A stretch of 40,890 nucleotides of DNA from an uncultured Lachnospiraceae bacterium. Lineage in GTDB: Bacteria; Bacillota; Clostridia; Lachnospirales; Lachnospiraceae. Below the pieces are notes generated by a model. That model made no database searches. It was given only the letters and a program-made list of their open reading frames with translations, and was not told the origin of the DNA. The stretch lies in the NCBI GenBank assembly GCA_947625465.1, contig CANQOK010000017.1:1-40890 (forward strand), read 5' to 3'. Below, in pieces: positions 1 through 8,604 of this stretch (within the stretch, counting starts at the first letter, position 1; the number at the start of each line of letters is the position of its first letter). Position numbers and translations under genes: made by a program.

Positions 1-207
1 CAGGACGAAAAGCCGCATTCTATGATTACGCTTCTGTGGTGTCTGCTCTTGATCGTACTTCCAATCGCATTGGTATTCTCGGAGAGCAGTATGAGCAATA
101 TCCAGAGCGTAAGTATCATTAGCGCTTTCCCGATTGGACTTATTATGATTATCATGATCTGGAGTTTTATCAAGGATGCGAAGAAGTACCTTGTAGAAAA
201 GCAATGA
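1..207 (+). CDS. BCCT-family transporter, C-terminal fragment
   Basis: The reading frame is open from the first base of the window and ends in TGA at 205-207, so only about 68 C-terminal residues are visible. The fragment has two hydrophobic segments separated by a short loop with the run IQSVSIISAFPIG, followed by a charged tail ending in KEKQ-like residues (KKYLVEKQ). This pattern of a last two membrane helices with 'lQs.SIi.alP..iim' is typical of the C-terminus of betaine/choline/carnitine transporters, which import osmolytes or trimethylammonium compounds using ion gradients. Substrate cannot be inferred because the binding-site helices lie outside the window. The call rests on the tail alone. 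Confidence 0.7.
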   Translation, partial: QDEKPHSMITLLWCLLLIVLPIALVFSESSMSNIQSVSIISAFPIGLIMIIMIWSFIKDAKKYLVEKQ

Positions 208-301
208 AATCTCTCGAAAAATTGAGGCTAAATCTATGAATGATAGGCAATAATATAGGGAGCTGTTTAGCTGAGCACTTCAGGTAATATTTAAAATAGT
301 G

Positions 302-335
302 GGCAGATCCATTAGCGGGATCTGCCTTTATTTTT
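302..335 (+). terminator. Rho-independent terminator after BCCT gene
   Basis: A 9-bp perfect stem GGCAGATCC (302-310) / GGATCTGCC (318-326) with a 7-nt loop is followed by TTTATTTTT. This closes the transporter transcription unit. Confidence 0.85.
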
Positions 336-417
336 GAAAGTTATACCGTTTTTTGTAATTGAATAACACCTTTTTCCCATCAAAAATGGTTAATATAGTT
401 TTTCTTCCAGTCTTTGG

Positions 418-446
418 TTGCGTTCTGTTTTTTGATATGCTACAAT
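418..446 (+). promoter_or_regulatory. SigA-type promoter for ABC transporter operon
   Basis: TTGCGT at 418-423, a 17-bp spacer, and TACAAT at 441-446, preceded by an extended -10 TG (438-439). Transcription would start near 453, upstream of the ABC ATPase start at 521. Confidence 0.6.
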
Positions 447-520
447 AACAGACATATATGTGGACTGTTTTCCCGGAGGGGCGAACAGAAATCGGGCGCA
501 TACGAGGAAAGGGGAGAAAA

Positions 521-1255
521 ATGGATTCTAATGAAAAGAAACAGACTTATAAAAAGGACTTTGTGGTTTTTCAGGACGTGGTCAAGCTGTACGGAAGCGG
601 AGACGCGACCGTGCGCGCGGCAGACGGTATGAGCTTTTCCATTGATGAGGGCGACTTTGTAGTGATCGTAGGGCCCAGCGGAGCCGGAAAGACGACCGCG
701 CTGAATATTTTAGGAGGGATGGACACACTGACTTCCGGACATGTGTTTGTGGACGGAGAAGATATCGGACAGTATAAAGGAAAACGGCTGACACAATACC
801 GCAGAGATGAGATCGGCTTTGTGTTTCAGTTTTATAATCTGGTTCAGAATCTGAACGCGCTGGAGAATGTAGAGCTGGCGTCACAGATCTGCAAAGATAC
901 CATGAATGCAAGAGAGGTTCTGCGGGAAGTCGGATTGTCGGACCGGTTATATAATTTTCCGGCGCAGCTTTCCGGCGGCGAGCAGCAGCGGGTTGCCATT
1001 GCCCGCGCATTGGCGAAGAATCCCAAACTGCTGCTGTGCGATGAACCCACCGGAGCGTTGGATTATCAGACCGGCAAAGCGATCTTAAAGCTGCTGCAGG
1101 ATACCTGCAGACAGAAGAAGATTACCGTATTTGTCATTACCCATAATTCCGCCATTGCGCCTATGGCGCATAAGGTGATCCACATTAAGAACGGAAAAGT
1201 GGATAAGATCAGGGAAAACGCCTTCCCGGTAAAGGCGGATATTCTGGAATGGTAG
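521..1255 (+). CDS. ABC transporter ATP-binding protein (MacB/LolD-type)
   Basis: A 244-residue ABC ATPase that would drive the neighbouring FtsX-type permease at the cytoplasmic face. Visible motifs are Walker A GPSGAGKT (residues 51-58), a Q-loop in FVFQFYNL, the signature LSGGEQQR, Walker [13 protein letters not shown], and the switch histidine in FVITHN. These are the hallmarks of the MacB/LolD/FtsE branch. An in-frame upstream start at 458 exists, but ATG 521 is preceded by a GGGGAG ribosome binding site and gives the usual family length. The gene is followed 12 bases later by its permease. The family typically exports peptides or lipoproteins, or transmits antimicrobial-peptide stress; the substrate here is unknown. 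Confidence 0.9.
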   Translation: MDSNEKKQTYKKDFVVFQDVVKLYGSGDATVRAADGMSFSIDEGDFVVIVGPSGAGKTTALNILGGMDTLTSGHVFVDGEDIGQYKGKRLTQYRRDEIGFVFQFYNLVQNLNALENVELASQICKDTMNAREVLREVGLSDRLYNFPAQLSGGEQQRVAIARALAKNPKLLLCDEPTGALDYQTGKAILKLLQDTCRQKKITVFVITHNSAIAPMAHKVIHIKNGKVDKIRENAFPVKADILEW

Positions 1256-1267
1256 GAGAATGAGAAG

Positions 1268-4255
1268 ATGAAAGCGATTCATAAGGAGTTTTACGTAGAT
1301 ATCCGCAAGACCATCGGACGGTTCATTTCCATTTTTCTGATCGTGGCACTGGGCGTCGGTTTTTATGCCGGGATCCGTTCTACGGAACCGGATATGCGTC
1401 TGACCGGTGATCATATGTATGACGCTTCCAATCTGATGGATTTAAGGATCATCAGTACGCTGGGACTGGAAGCATTTGATGTGGAAAAGATCGCGGAGCT
1501 GGATTGTATTGAGAAAGCGTCAGGGGCGTATTCCGGGGATGTGATCGGACAGATCGGAGACAATGAACATGTGATCCGGTTCCTTTCCATGCCGGACGGG
1601 ATCAATGAAGTAACGGTGACAGACGGCAGAAAACCGGAGAATTCCGCAGAGTGTATGCTGGACCGTTCTTTTATGGAACAGCAGGAGTTAAAGGTCGGCG
1701 ACAAGCTGGAGATCGTATCGGCCGGCGACCGGGAGATCGGGGATCTGCTGGCCAATACGGAATATACCGTTGTAGGAAGCTTTACTTCAACACAGTATAT
1801 GTCTGCCTCTACAAAAGGGACCAGCACGATAGGCGACGGTAAGATTGCCGGACTGGCAGCCGTGCCGGAGGACGCGTTTGCGCTGGAGGTCTATACGGAG
1901 ATTTATGCTTCCGTATCCGGAGCGAAGGAGGAGACCTGTTATACAGACGCGTATGACGAACTGGTAGAAGCGGCTGCAGATGAAATCAGAGATAAGGTAC
2001 AGGATGTCTGCATTCAGGCACGGTATGACGAGATGTATCAGGCCGCGTCGGATGTGATCGATGAAATTGTGGCAGGTGAGAAAGAAGTAGAGAACGGCAT
2101 CGCGGACGCCAATCAGGTGATCGCGGATCTGAAGAAACAGATCCAGACGGCAGAAAAGGGAATCCGGAAGCTGGAAGACGGTATCAGCGAAGCAGAGGCA
2201 GGAAAGAAACAGGCGCAGGCGGCAATTGACCAGATTCAGGGAACCGTAGATGTTTATGACAGATATATTGAGCGCTTTTCTGATCTTGGATATGTTCCGG
2301 CAGGACAGCTGACCAATCGGGATGTGCCGCTGGAACAGCTGGAGACAGAGAAGCAGCAGTATGTAATGGAGCAGGCGCCTTACAAGGGAACGATCGAGCA
2401 GCTTGACAAAACCATTGCGGACTGCAGACGGCAGATTGCGGAAATTGAGGAGCAGATCGCCAAGGCGGAGGCGGGAATTCAGACCGCGAACGAGGAGATT
2501 GCCAAAGCTGAGGATACGCTGAAGGATCTGCAAATGAAGGAAGGAGACGCACGGGCAGCCAGAGACGAACTGGAATCTCCCGTATGGTATCTGACAGACC
2601 GAAATTCCATTCAGACTTATCTGGATTATGACCAGGACGCGGAGCGGATCAGCCGGATCGGCATTGTATTCCCCGTAATCTTTTTCCTGGTTGCCATGCT
2701 GGTCAGCCTGACGACCATGACCAGAATGGTATCGGAACAGCGGACACAGATCGGTACGCTGAAAGCGCTTGGCTACAGTAAATTTTCCATTGCACTGAAA
2801 TATATCCGGTACGCGCTGCTGGCAACCGTGCTGGGCAGTATTGTGGGCAGCATCATTGGAAGCAAGCTGCTCCCGGTCGTGATCGTAAACGCGTATCATA
2901 TTTTATATCCCAGCCTGAGTCATGTGGTAACGCCGGTGAATCTGACTTATACGCTGACCGCGATGGGAATTGCCATCGGACTGGTATTGGCGGCTACCGT
3001 ATTTGCGTCCTACCGGACGCTGGCCGCGAATGCGGCTGCCCTGATGCGCCCGGAATCACCGAAAGCGGGAAAGAAAGTTTTACTGGAACGGATCCCGTTT
3101 CTCTGGAATCATCTGGGCTTTTACGGGAAGTCTACATACCGGAATCTGGTGCGCTATAAAAAACGGTTCTTCATGACGCTTTTTGGCGTGAGCGGCAGCA
3201 TGGCGCTTCTGCTTGTCGGGTTCGGACTGAAAGACTCTACCAGTGAGATCAGCGACCAGCAGTATGGAGAACTGCATACCTACAATGCTTCCGTAGTTAT
3301 GAATTTAAGCACCAGCGACGCGCGGCTGGAAGAAGCCAGAACATTTTTGAACGAGGATAACAGGATTAACGGATATATGGAGATGCAGGAGGGAACGGTG
3401 ACGGCATCTTCGCCGGCAAAGGAACTGACCGTATATCTGGAGGTACCGAAAGAGAGCGGCGGGCTGCCGCAGTATATTAAACTGCGGGACCGCGCGGATA
3501 AAGAAGCGGAACTGCCGTTAACCGATGACGGTGTGATCATTACCGATAAAATGGCGCGTCTGCTGGATGTTCAGACGGGCGATACCTTTTTGCTGGAAAT
3601 CAGTGAAACCGAACAGAAGGAATTAAAGGTAGCGGGGATTGCTGAAAATTATATTTATCATTATATTTATATGACGCCGGCGGTTTATGAGGAGATTTAC
3701 GGAAAGAAACCGGAATACAATAAAATGCTGCTCGATACGGCGGAAGGGATCGAAGAAGATCTGCTGACATCGGATCTTCTGAATCTGAAAGCGGTAAACA
3801 GCGTCCTGTTTAATTCTTATATCCAGGACAAATTCCAGGATGTATTAAAGAGTATTGATATCATTGTGCTGGTGCTTCTGATTTCCGCAGGCGGACTGGC
3901 ATTTGTCGTGATCTATAATTTAAACAATATCAACATCGCGGAACGGAAGCGGGAACTGGCCACTCTGAAGGTGCTGGGCTTCTATGATGCGGAGGTTACC
4001 AGATATGTATACCGGGAGAATATCCTGATCACGATCCTGGGGATCGGAGTCGGCTGCATACTGGGCGTATTTCTGCACCAGTTTGTGATCCAGACGGCGG
4101 AGATCGATCTGATCCGTTTTTATAAGCAGATCAGAGGAATCAGTTTCCTTTACAGTGCTCTGCTGACAGCCGCATTTTCGATTGTGATCAACATTGGTAT
4201 GTATTTTAAATTAAAGAAGATCGACCTGGCGACCTCAATGAAATCGATTGAATAG
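1268..4255 (+). CDS. Large FtsX-type ABC transporter permease
   Basis: A 995-residue permease paired with the preceding ATPase. An N-terminal membrane helix lies at about residues 16-36. A large extracytoplasmic part follows, with a long Lys/Glu/Ala-rich heptad region (about 270-430) that should form coiled coils. A first FtsX domain with three membrane helices lies at about 465-590, beginning near the conserved MVSEQRTQIGTLKALGYS segment. A second extracytoplasmic domain and a second FtsX domain (about 860-990, with AERKRELATLKVLGFYDAEV) complete the protein. The repeated 'E/KR.ELATLKvLG' motif is the FtsX coupling element. The architecture resembles Gram-positive peptide-sensing or export permeases with large external domains. 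The cargo is not identifiable from sequence. Confidence 0.88.
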   Translation: MKAIHKEFYVDIRKTIGRFISIFLIVALGVGFYAGIRSTEPDMRLTGDHMYDASNLMDLRIISTLGLEAFDVEKIAELDCIEKASGAYSGDVIGQIGDNEHVIRFLSMPDGINEVTVTDGRKPENSAECMLDRSFMEQQELKVGDKLEIVSAGDREIGDLLANTEYTVVGSFTSTQYMSASTKGTSTIGDGKIAGLAAVPEDAFALEVYTEIYASVSGAKEETCYTDAYDELVEAAADEIRDKVQDVCIQARYDEMYQAASDVIDEIVAGEKEVENGIADANQVIADLKKQIQTAEKGIRKLEDGISEAEAGKKQAQAAIDQIQGTVDVYDRYIERFSDLGYVPAGQLTNRDVPLEQLETEKQQYVMEQAPYKGTIEQLDKTIADCRRQIAEIEEQIAKAEAGIQTANEEIAKAEDTLKDLQMKEGDARAARDELESPVWYLTDRNSIQTYLDYDQDAERISRIGIVFPVIFFLVAMLVSLTTMTRMVSEQRTQIGTLKALGYSKFSIALKYIRYALLATVLGSIVGSIIGSKLLPVVIVNAYHILYPSLSHVVTPVNLTYTLTAMGIAIGLVLAATVFASYRTLAANAAALMRPESPKAGKKVLLERIPFLWNHLGFYGKSTYRNLVRYKKRFFMTLFGVSGSMALLLVGFGLKDSTSEISDQQYGELHTYNASVVMNLSTSDARLEEARTFLNEDNRINGYMEMQEGTVTASSPAKELTVYLEVPKESGGLPQYIKLRDRADKEAELPLTDDGVIITDKMARLLDVQTGDTFLLEISETEQKELKVAGIAENYIYHYIYMTPAVYEEIYGKKPEYNKMLLDTAEGIEEDLLTSDLLNLKAVNSVLFNSYIQDKFQDVLKSIDIIVLVLLISAGGLAFVVIYNLNNINIAERKRELATLKVLGFYDAEVTRYVYRENILITILGIGVGCILGVFLHQFVIQTAEIDLIRFYKQIRGISFLYSALLTAAFSIVINIGMYFKLKKIDLATSMKSIE

Positions 4256-4274
4256 GGATAGAATGGAGGACAGT

Positions 4275-5048
4275 GTGAAATTCCGACCTTGTATTGACAT
4301 TCACAATGGAATGGTGAAGCAGATTGTCGGGAGCAGTCTGCGGGACGAGAATAACAGCGCGAAAGATAACTTTGTATCGGAAAAGGGCGCGGATGCCTAT
4401 GCGCGGATGTATCGGGCAGACGGCCTGACCGGCGGTCATATTATTCTGCTGAATCAAACGGGAACGCCGGAGTTTGAGGCGACAAAAGTCCAGGCGCTGG
4501 CAGCCCTGCAGGCATATCCGGGCGGAATGCAGCTGGGCGGAGGCGTTACAGCGGAAAATGCGGAAAGTTATCTGCGCGCGGGCGCTTCCCATGTGATCGT
4601 GACGTCGTATGTGTTTCGGGACGGCAGGATCGATTACGAAAATCTGGAGAAACTGATAAAAGCAGTGGGAAAAGAACATCTGGTGCTGGATTTAAGCTGC
4701 CGAAAACGGGGGAACGCTTATTATATCGTAACGGACCGCTGGCAGAAGTTTACGGAAGAAGCAGTGACTGCGTCTCTTCTGGATCTGCTTTCCGCGTACT
4801 GCAGTGAATATCTGATCCATGCGGTGGATGTGGAAGGAAAGACTTCCGGAATTGAGACGGAGCTGGCGGATCTGCTTGGAAGCTGGGGAAAGATCCCGGT
4901 TACTTACGCGGGCGGCGTATCGTCTTTTGCGGATCTGGACCGCCTGGAACAGGCGGGGGCAGGCAGACTGGACGTGACGATCGGAAGTGCGCTGGATATC
5001 TTCGGAGGAACCATGTCTTACCGTACTGTGGCAGAACGGTATCGGTAG
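4275..5048 (+). CDS. hisA: Eukaryotic-type HisA (ProFAR isomerase)
   Basis: A 257-residue (beta/alpha)8-barrel protein matching the eukaryotic/HIS6-like subfamily of phosphoribosylformimino-AICAR ribotide isomerase, the fourth step of histidine synthesis. It starts KFRPCIDIHNGMVKQIVG, with the first catalytic Asp at residue 8, and has a second candidate catalytic Asp in HLVLDLSC (about 139). The phosphate-binding loops QLGGGV and YAGGVSS are present. GTG 4275 is chosen because GGAGG (4265-4269) precedes it by 5 bases and homologues begin at this point; TTG 4248 and ATG 4263 are in-frame alternatives. The gene follows the ABC permease by 19 bases, with no other his biosynthesis gene adjacent except the convergent phosphatase at 5564-6361. 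Confidence 0.85.
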   Translation: MKFRPCIDIHNGMVKQIVGSSLRDENNSAKDNFVSEKGADAYARMYRADGLTGGHIILLNQTGTPEFEATKVQALAALQAYPGGMQLGGGVTAENAESYLRAGASHVIVTSYVFRDGRIDYENLEKLIKAVGKEHLVLDLSCRKRGNAYYIVTDRWQKFTEEAVTASLLDLLSAYCSEYLIHAVDVEGKTSGIETELADLLGSWGKIPVTYAGGVSSFADLDRLEQAGAGRLDVTIGSALDIFGGTMSYRTVAERYR

Positions 5049-5089
5049 GCGAGCATAAAGGATAATGAAATGGGAGGTATTGCGGTAAA

Positions 5090-5551
5090 ATGTATTATGA
5101 TAAGTTTTTAGTCTGGGATGTATGTAAAAAAATTGCCGGTATTCTGGGAAACGGGCTGATCCTGCTGGGACTCTGTCTGCCTGTCGTAAACAGGGGGACG
5201 GAATACGGCACCTATACGGTTCGGGAAATGGCGATGTTTTCTTTTCGCTATGAATCCGTTTTTCTCTGGATCGCGGTAGTTTTCCTGCTGCTCGCCATCT
5301 TTTTCTTATTAAAAAAGCGTTTTACGAGATCGTTTGTATTTACGGTCCTGGCAACCATTCCGGTCTGGGTCACAGTGATCATGACGATGGTGCAGGAAAA
5401 GAACGGCGTCTGCCATCCAGCGGCAGGCTTTTATGTGGCGTTAGTCGGACTGTTGTTTGCGGTTATTTCCTTTGTCGCTGAACAGGCCGATCGAAAAAAA
5501 GAAAAAATGGAGCTGCAGGCAGAGCAGTCTGCAGACTCCACGGAAGCATAA
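5090..5551 (+). CDS. Small hypothetical membrane protein
   Basis: A 153-residue protein not recognised as a named family. It shows about four hydrophobic segments (roughly residues 15-33, 55-75, 82-100 and 113-130) and a charged, Lys/Glu/Gln-rich C-terminal tail, so it is probably a cytoplasmic-membrane protein with its tail inside. A GGGAGG element lies about 12 bases ahead of the ATG, a rather long spacing. The gene follows hisA by about 40 bases and its 3' end faces the PHP phosphatase gene. The last 60 bases also encode, on the other strand, the probable terminator of that phosphatase gene. Confidence 0.7.
   Translation: MYYDKFLVWDVCKKIAGILGNGLILLGLCLPVVNRGTEYGTYTVREMAMFSFRYESVFLWIAVVFLLLAIFFLLKKRFTRSFVFTVLATIPVWVTVIMTMVQEKNGVCHPAAGFYVALVGLLFAVISFVAEQADRKKEKMELQAEQSADSTEA
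5494..5539 (-). terminator. Terminator of the PHP phosphatase gene
   Basis: Read on the minus strand, GGAG..TGCAG pairs with CTGCA.CTCC (plus-strand 5509-5539) around a 10-nt loop, with small internal bulges, and is followed by a T-rich run (plus-strand A-rich 5494-5508). It lies inside the 3' coding end of the opposing gene. Confidence 0.55.
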
Positions 5552-5563
5552 AGTGTTATGTTG

Positions 5564-6361
5564 TCAAAGCGGAAGAAAGATCGGTTTCCGCTCTTTGAAA
5601 ATACAGTAGTAGCGAAATCCGGCTTCTTTCAGGTACTCGGCTGCCTGCTGGAAGCCGTAGCCGACCAGATCGGGTTTGTGTGCGTCCGCGCCGACGGTGA
5701 TGATCTCGCCGCCCAGTTCCCGGTATCGTTTTAGAAAAAGCGGGTGCGGGTTGGGAAAGACGGAGCCCTTATACATACCGCCGGTGTTTAATTCAATGCC
5801 CTTCCCCTCTGCGATCAGTGTTTTAAGGATATCTTCAGCCTGCTCGAGATAATCGGAGGGGTTATAGTTTTGGATCCCGTTTGGACTGTATCGGATGATA
5901 TAGTCCAGATGTCCGTATACATCAAAGTCACGGCAGGTATCCAGCGTAGCTCGGATAATGGAGAAATAGAGTTCCAGCGCTTCCCGGTCCGTCTTATCCT
6001 GCCAGAAGTCCGGATAGTAGGGATCGATCCCGTTTAACAGATGACAGGAGCCGATCACGAAATCATAGGGGTGCTCGGCTACGAAGGTATGGAGCCTGGA
6101 GCCCATAGGTACCTCCAGACCGGTTTCCACACCGATAGAGACGGCAATCTGCCCGGCCCGGCGGTCTCTCAGTTCGGGCATATAGGACCAGTAAGCTTCT
6201 GCCGGCAAATTAAAGTCCGTTTCATATTGGTAGTCAAAATCATGGTGATCCGTAAAGCAGATGTGCCGCATTCCCATCGAGACCGCATGGTCTAAGATTG
6301 CCTCAGGGTCGGCCTCGGAATCACCGGAAAAACGTGTGTGTACGTGAAAATCTGACAGCAT
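5564..6361 (-). CDS. PHP-domain phosphatase, HisJ/histidinol-phosphatase family
   Basis: A 265-residue metal-dependent PHP protein. The N-terminal DFHVHTRFSGD supplies the first metal-binding histidines. CFTDHHDFDY is the second PHP motif, with further conserved metal-binding elements in VIGSCH, DVYGHLDYI and GADAHKPDLVGYGF. This series matches bacterial HisJ-type histidinol-phosphate phosphatases (histidine synthesis step 8) and related PHP hydrolases. A role in histidine synthesis is plausible because a HisA homologue lies nearby on the other strand, but paralogues with other phosphoester substrates exist. The start has a strong AGGAAGGGAG ribosome binding site and a good promoter at 6394-6422. 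Confidence 0.82.
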   Translation of the reverse strand: MLSDFHVHTRFSGDSEADPEAILDHAVSMGMRHICFTDHHDFDYQYETDFNLPAEAYWSYMPELRDRRAGQIAVSIGVETGLEVPMGSRLHTFVAEHPYDFVIGSCHLLNGIDPYYPDFWQDKTDREALELYFSIIRATLDTCRDFDVYGHLDYIIRYSPNGIQNYNPSDYLEQAEDILKTLIAEGKGIELNTGGMYKGSVFPNPHPLFLKRYRELGGEIITVGADAHKPDLVGYGFQQAAEYLKEAGFRYYCIFKERKPIFLPL

Positions 6362-6393
6362 AGAGAGTTCTCCCTTCCTGTTATTTACATAAA

Positions 6394-6422
6394 ATTATAA
6401 TCAATCAGTATGAAAAATGCAA
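6394..6422 (-). promoter_or_regulatory. SigA-type promoter for PHP phosphatase gene
   Basis: On the minus strand, TTGCAT (6422-6417), a 17-bp spacer and TATAAT (6399-6394). The predicted start of transcription lies about 25 bases ahead of the gene. The -35 lies just ahead of the divergent glycosyltransferase gene (ATG 6438). Confidence 0.65.
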
Positions 6423-6437
6423 CTCCGGGAGCAGAAA

Positions 6438-7496
6438 ATGAAAAAATTTGTGATTGTAATACCTGCATATGAACCCGATGAAACTTTACTCGCAATTATC
6501 CGTGCGATACGGCAAAAAACGGAGAATCCGATCCTGATCATAAACGACGGGAGCGGCAGCGCGTTTCTTCCTGTCTTTGAGAAGGCGAAAGAAGACGCGA
6601 TTGTGCTAAACCGGGAGGAGAACCGGGGAAAAGGAGAAGCCATTAAATACGCCCTGCGCTATCTGACGGAGCAGATGCCGGAGGCAGAAGCGGTGATTAC
6701 CATGGATGCGGATGGACAGCATCAGATATCGGATGTGCTTCGGATCAGTCAGGCGTTAGAGGAAAACCCGGAAGCCCTGGTGATCGGCTGCCGGAATTTT
6801 GAAGGGCCGGTTCCGCTTCGCAGCAGGTTTGGCAATACGGTGACAAAATATGTTTTCCGGCTGGCTTCCGGCCAGTTTATATCGGATACGCAGACCGGCC
6901 TGCGGGGATTTGGCAGAGCACAGTTTTCCTTTATGCTGCAGGTGCCGGGTGAACGCTATGAATATGAAATGAATGTACTGATGGCATGGGCGAAGCAGAA
7001 ACGAAAGATTGTGGAAGTCCCAATCCAGACGGTTTATGAAAAAGGCAATCGGACCTCTCATTTTCGGGCTGTCCGGGATTCCGTGATCATCTACCGGGAA
7101 ATCCTGAAATTCTCCTTTGCCTCTTTTTTGAGTTTTTGCGTGGATTTTATTCTGTTCGGGATGTTTTCCCTGCTGACCGGCGGGCTGTCATACAGTATCG
7201 TGCTCAGCAATGTGGGTGCCCGGGTGATCAGTGCCTGTTTCAATTTCTATCTGAATAAGCGGTATGTATTTAAAAGCAAGGGAACGCTTTGGAAAGAGGC
7301 GCTGAAATATTTTGCGCTGGCCGTTTTTATTCTGGCGGTCAATACGGAACTGCTGCAGCTGCTGTACCGATATGTGATCCCGGTAAAAATGGCGGCTAAG
7401 ATTGTAACAGAACTGACGTTGTTTCTGCTCAGTCTGATCGTACAAAAACTGTTTGTTTTTCGGAATGGTGAGAGCAATGATGAAACCAGAGAGTAA
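6438..7496 (+). CDS. GT2 glycosyltransferase fused to GtrA-like membrane domain
   Basis: A 352-residue two-domain protein. Residues 1-215 are a GT-A family 2 glycosyltransferase resembling dolichol/undecaprenyl-phosphate sugar transferases: FVIVIPAYEPDE, LIINDGSGS, then VITMDADGQHQ with the metal-binding DxD, and QTGLRGF. Residues about 225-350 contain four hydrophobic helices with the GtrA pattern (FASFLSFCVDFILFG, SNVGARVISACFNFYLNKRYVF). GtrA proteins are thought to flip or handle polyprenyl-linked sugars, so the fusion would make and translocate a lipid-linked sugar for envelope glycans. ATG 6438 is chosen over 6417 because a CGGGAG element precedes it and the family motif starts there. 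The 3' end overlaps the next gene by 20 bases. Confidence 0.88.
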   Translation: MKKFVIVIPAYEPDETLLAIIRAIRQKTENPILIINDGSGSAFLPVFEKAKEDAIVLNREENRGKGEAIKYALRYLTEQMPEAEAVITMDADGQHQISDVLRISQALEENPEALVIGCRNFEGPVPLRSRFGNTVTKYVFRLASGQFISDTQTGLRGFGRAQFSFMLQVPGERYEYEMNVLMAWAKQKRKIVEVPIQTVYEKGNRTSHFRAVRDSVIIYREILKFSFASFLSFCVDFILFGMFSLLTGGLSYSIVLSNVGARVISACFNFYLNKRYVFKSKGTLWKEALKYFALAVFILAVNTELLQLLYRYVIPVKMAAKIVTELTLFLLSLIVQKLFVFRNGESNDETRE

Positions 7497-8604
7497 GCGT
7501 AAGAAAAATCGAAGCCTGTATTTGAAGATCGCGCTGATCGCGCTTGGAGATCTTTTGGCGGCCGCCCTGTGTGTGGGAATTGTCGTATTATTCCACTATG
7601 TGCTGCCGAAGCAGTATGAGGATAACGGAATTGTGATCGCCCAAAGCCCGGAGAAAATTGCAGATATGTTTGCGCTCCCGGGGGAGGAAGGATTTGAAGA
7701 AAATCCGAAAGCAGGCAGCGGCTCCCATATCGAAGACGATCTGACGGAGCTACAGGAAAATTTGTCCGGCGCAGGCAGCGGGAAAAAAGACAAATTTAAT
7801 ACGACCAACACCGGAACCAGTATGGTAGAAGCAGAGCTGAATACGGAATGGAACACTATGAAAACCACGGTAACGGAGATCGCAAAGAAACGAACGGCGC
7901 ATTACGACCTGACGGTTACAAAGCGGGAGATCGGCGAAGGTGACGATAAAGTCACGTATTTTGTGGCGGATCTGTATGTCCGGAATGTACAGTATCTGCG
8001 GACCGCGTTTGCCAGGGGCGTATATGGAAAAAATATACGGCAGTTTCCGGACACGATCAGCCGGGATAACAACGCGCTGTTTTCCATTTCCGGAGATTTT
8101 TACGGGAACAGTGAGCGGGGAGTCGTCATTCGGAACGGTGTGCTGTATCGGGAAAATGTAGCGGACGCGGATATCTGTGTTTTATATCTGGACGGCACCA
8201 TGGAGACCTATTCTCCGTCAGCGTTTGACGGAGAAGCAGTGCTTAAAAAAGGAGCTTGGCAGGCGTGGACATTCGGACCGCAGCTGCTGGACGGCTCGGG
8301 GGCGGTGCTGGATCAATTCCGCACCACTTCTTATTTAAACAAGGAAAATCCCCGCTGCGCCATCGGTTATGTTGCGCCGGGCCACTATATGCTTGTTACG
8401 GTGGACGGCAGAGATGACGGATACTCCCGCGGAGTGACGATAACGGAGCTTGCGCAGATTATGGCGAAGCTGGGCTGTCAGACGGCTTATAATCTGGATG
8501 GCGGAAATTCCGCCTGTATGTATTATGAGAATGATTATCTGAATCGGCTAAGCGGCGATGAACGGGCCATCAGCGATATTATTTATTTGGAGGCAGAGGA
8601 ATGA
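7477..8604 (+). CDS. Phosphodiester glycosidase (NAGPA-domain) membrane-anchored protein
   Basis: About 375 residues with a single N-terminal membrane anchor (LYLKIALIALGDLLAAALCVGIVV region) and an extracytoplasmic body. The C-terminal half (about 170-370) matches the NAGPA/phosphodiester glycosidase fold, with RCAIGYVAPGHYMLVTVDGR and the conserved NLDGGNSACMYY near the end. The prototype removes N-acetylglucosamine from a phosphodiester linkage; bacterial members are associated with exopolysaccharide and teichoic-type polymers. Two adjacent ATGs (7477, 7480) lie inside the end of the glycosyltransferase gene, implying translational coupling. A Gly/Ser/Glu-rich low-complexity linker (about 70-115) separates anchor and domain. 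The exact substrate is unknown. Confidence 0.85.
   Translation: MMKPESKRKKNRSLYLKIALIALGDLLAAALCVGIVVLFHYVLPKQYEDNGIVIAQSPEKIADMFALPGEEGFEENPKAGSGSHIEDDLTELQENLSGAGSGKKDKFNTTNTGTSMVEAELNTEWNTMKTTVTEIAKKRTAHYDLTVTKREIGEGDDKVTYFVADLYVRNVQYLRTAFARGVYGKNIRQFPDTISRDNNALFSISGDFYGNSERGVVIRNGVLYRENVADADICVLYLDGTMETYSPSAFDGEAVLKKGAWQAWTFGPQLLDGSGAVLDQFRTTSYLNKENPRCAIGYVAPGHYMLVTVDGRDDGYSRGVTITELAQIMAKLGCQTAYNLDGGNSACMYYENDYLNRLSGDERAISDIIYLEAEE

Larger units (their letters stand above)
208..520. other. Intergenic region between BCCT tail and ABC operon
   Basis: A 313-base non-coding stretch. It contains the rho-independent terminator of the upstream gene (302-335), a promoter for the ABC operon (418-446) and an AT-rich spacer. 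No further gene was seen. A weak CCAT/ATGG inverted repeat sits at about 377-389 but is too short to interpret. Confidence 0.6.

Noticed and set aside
1787-2899. Minus-strand frame opposite the ABC permease
   Set aside because: Leu/Arg/His-rich shadow of the coiled-coil region with no start signals.
5526-5537. 12-bp palindrome AGTCTGCAGACT
   Set aside because: It lies in coding sequence and is explained as part of the minus-strand terminator structure.
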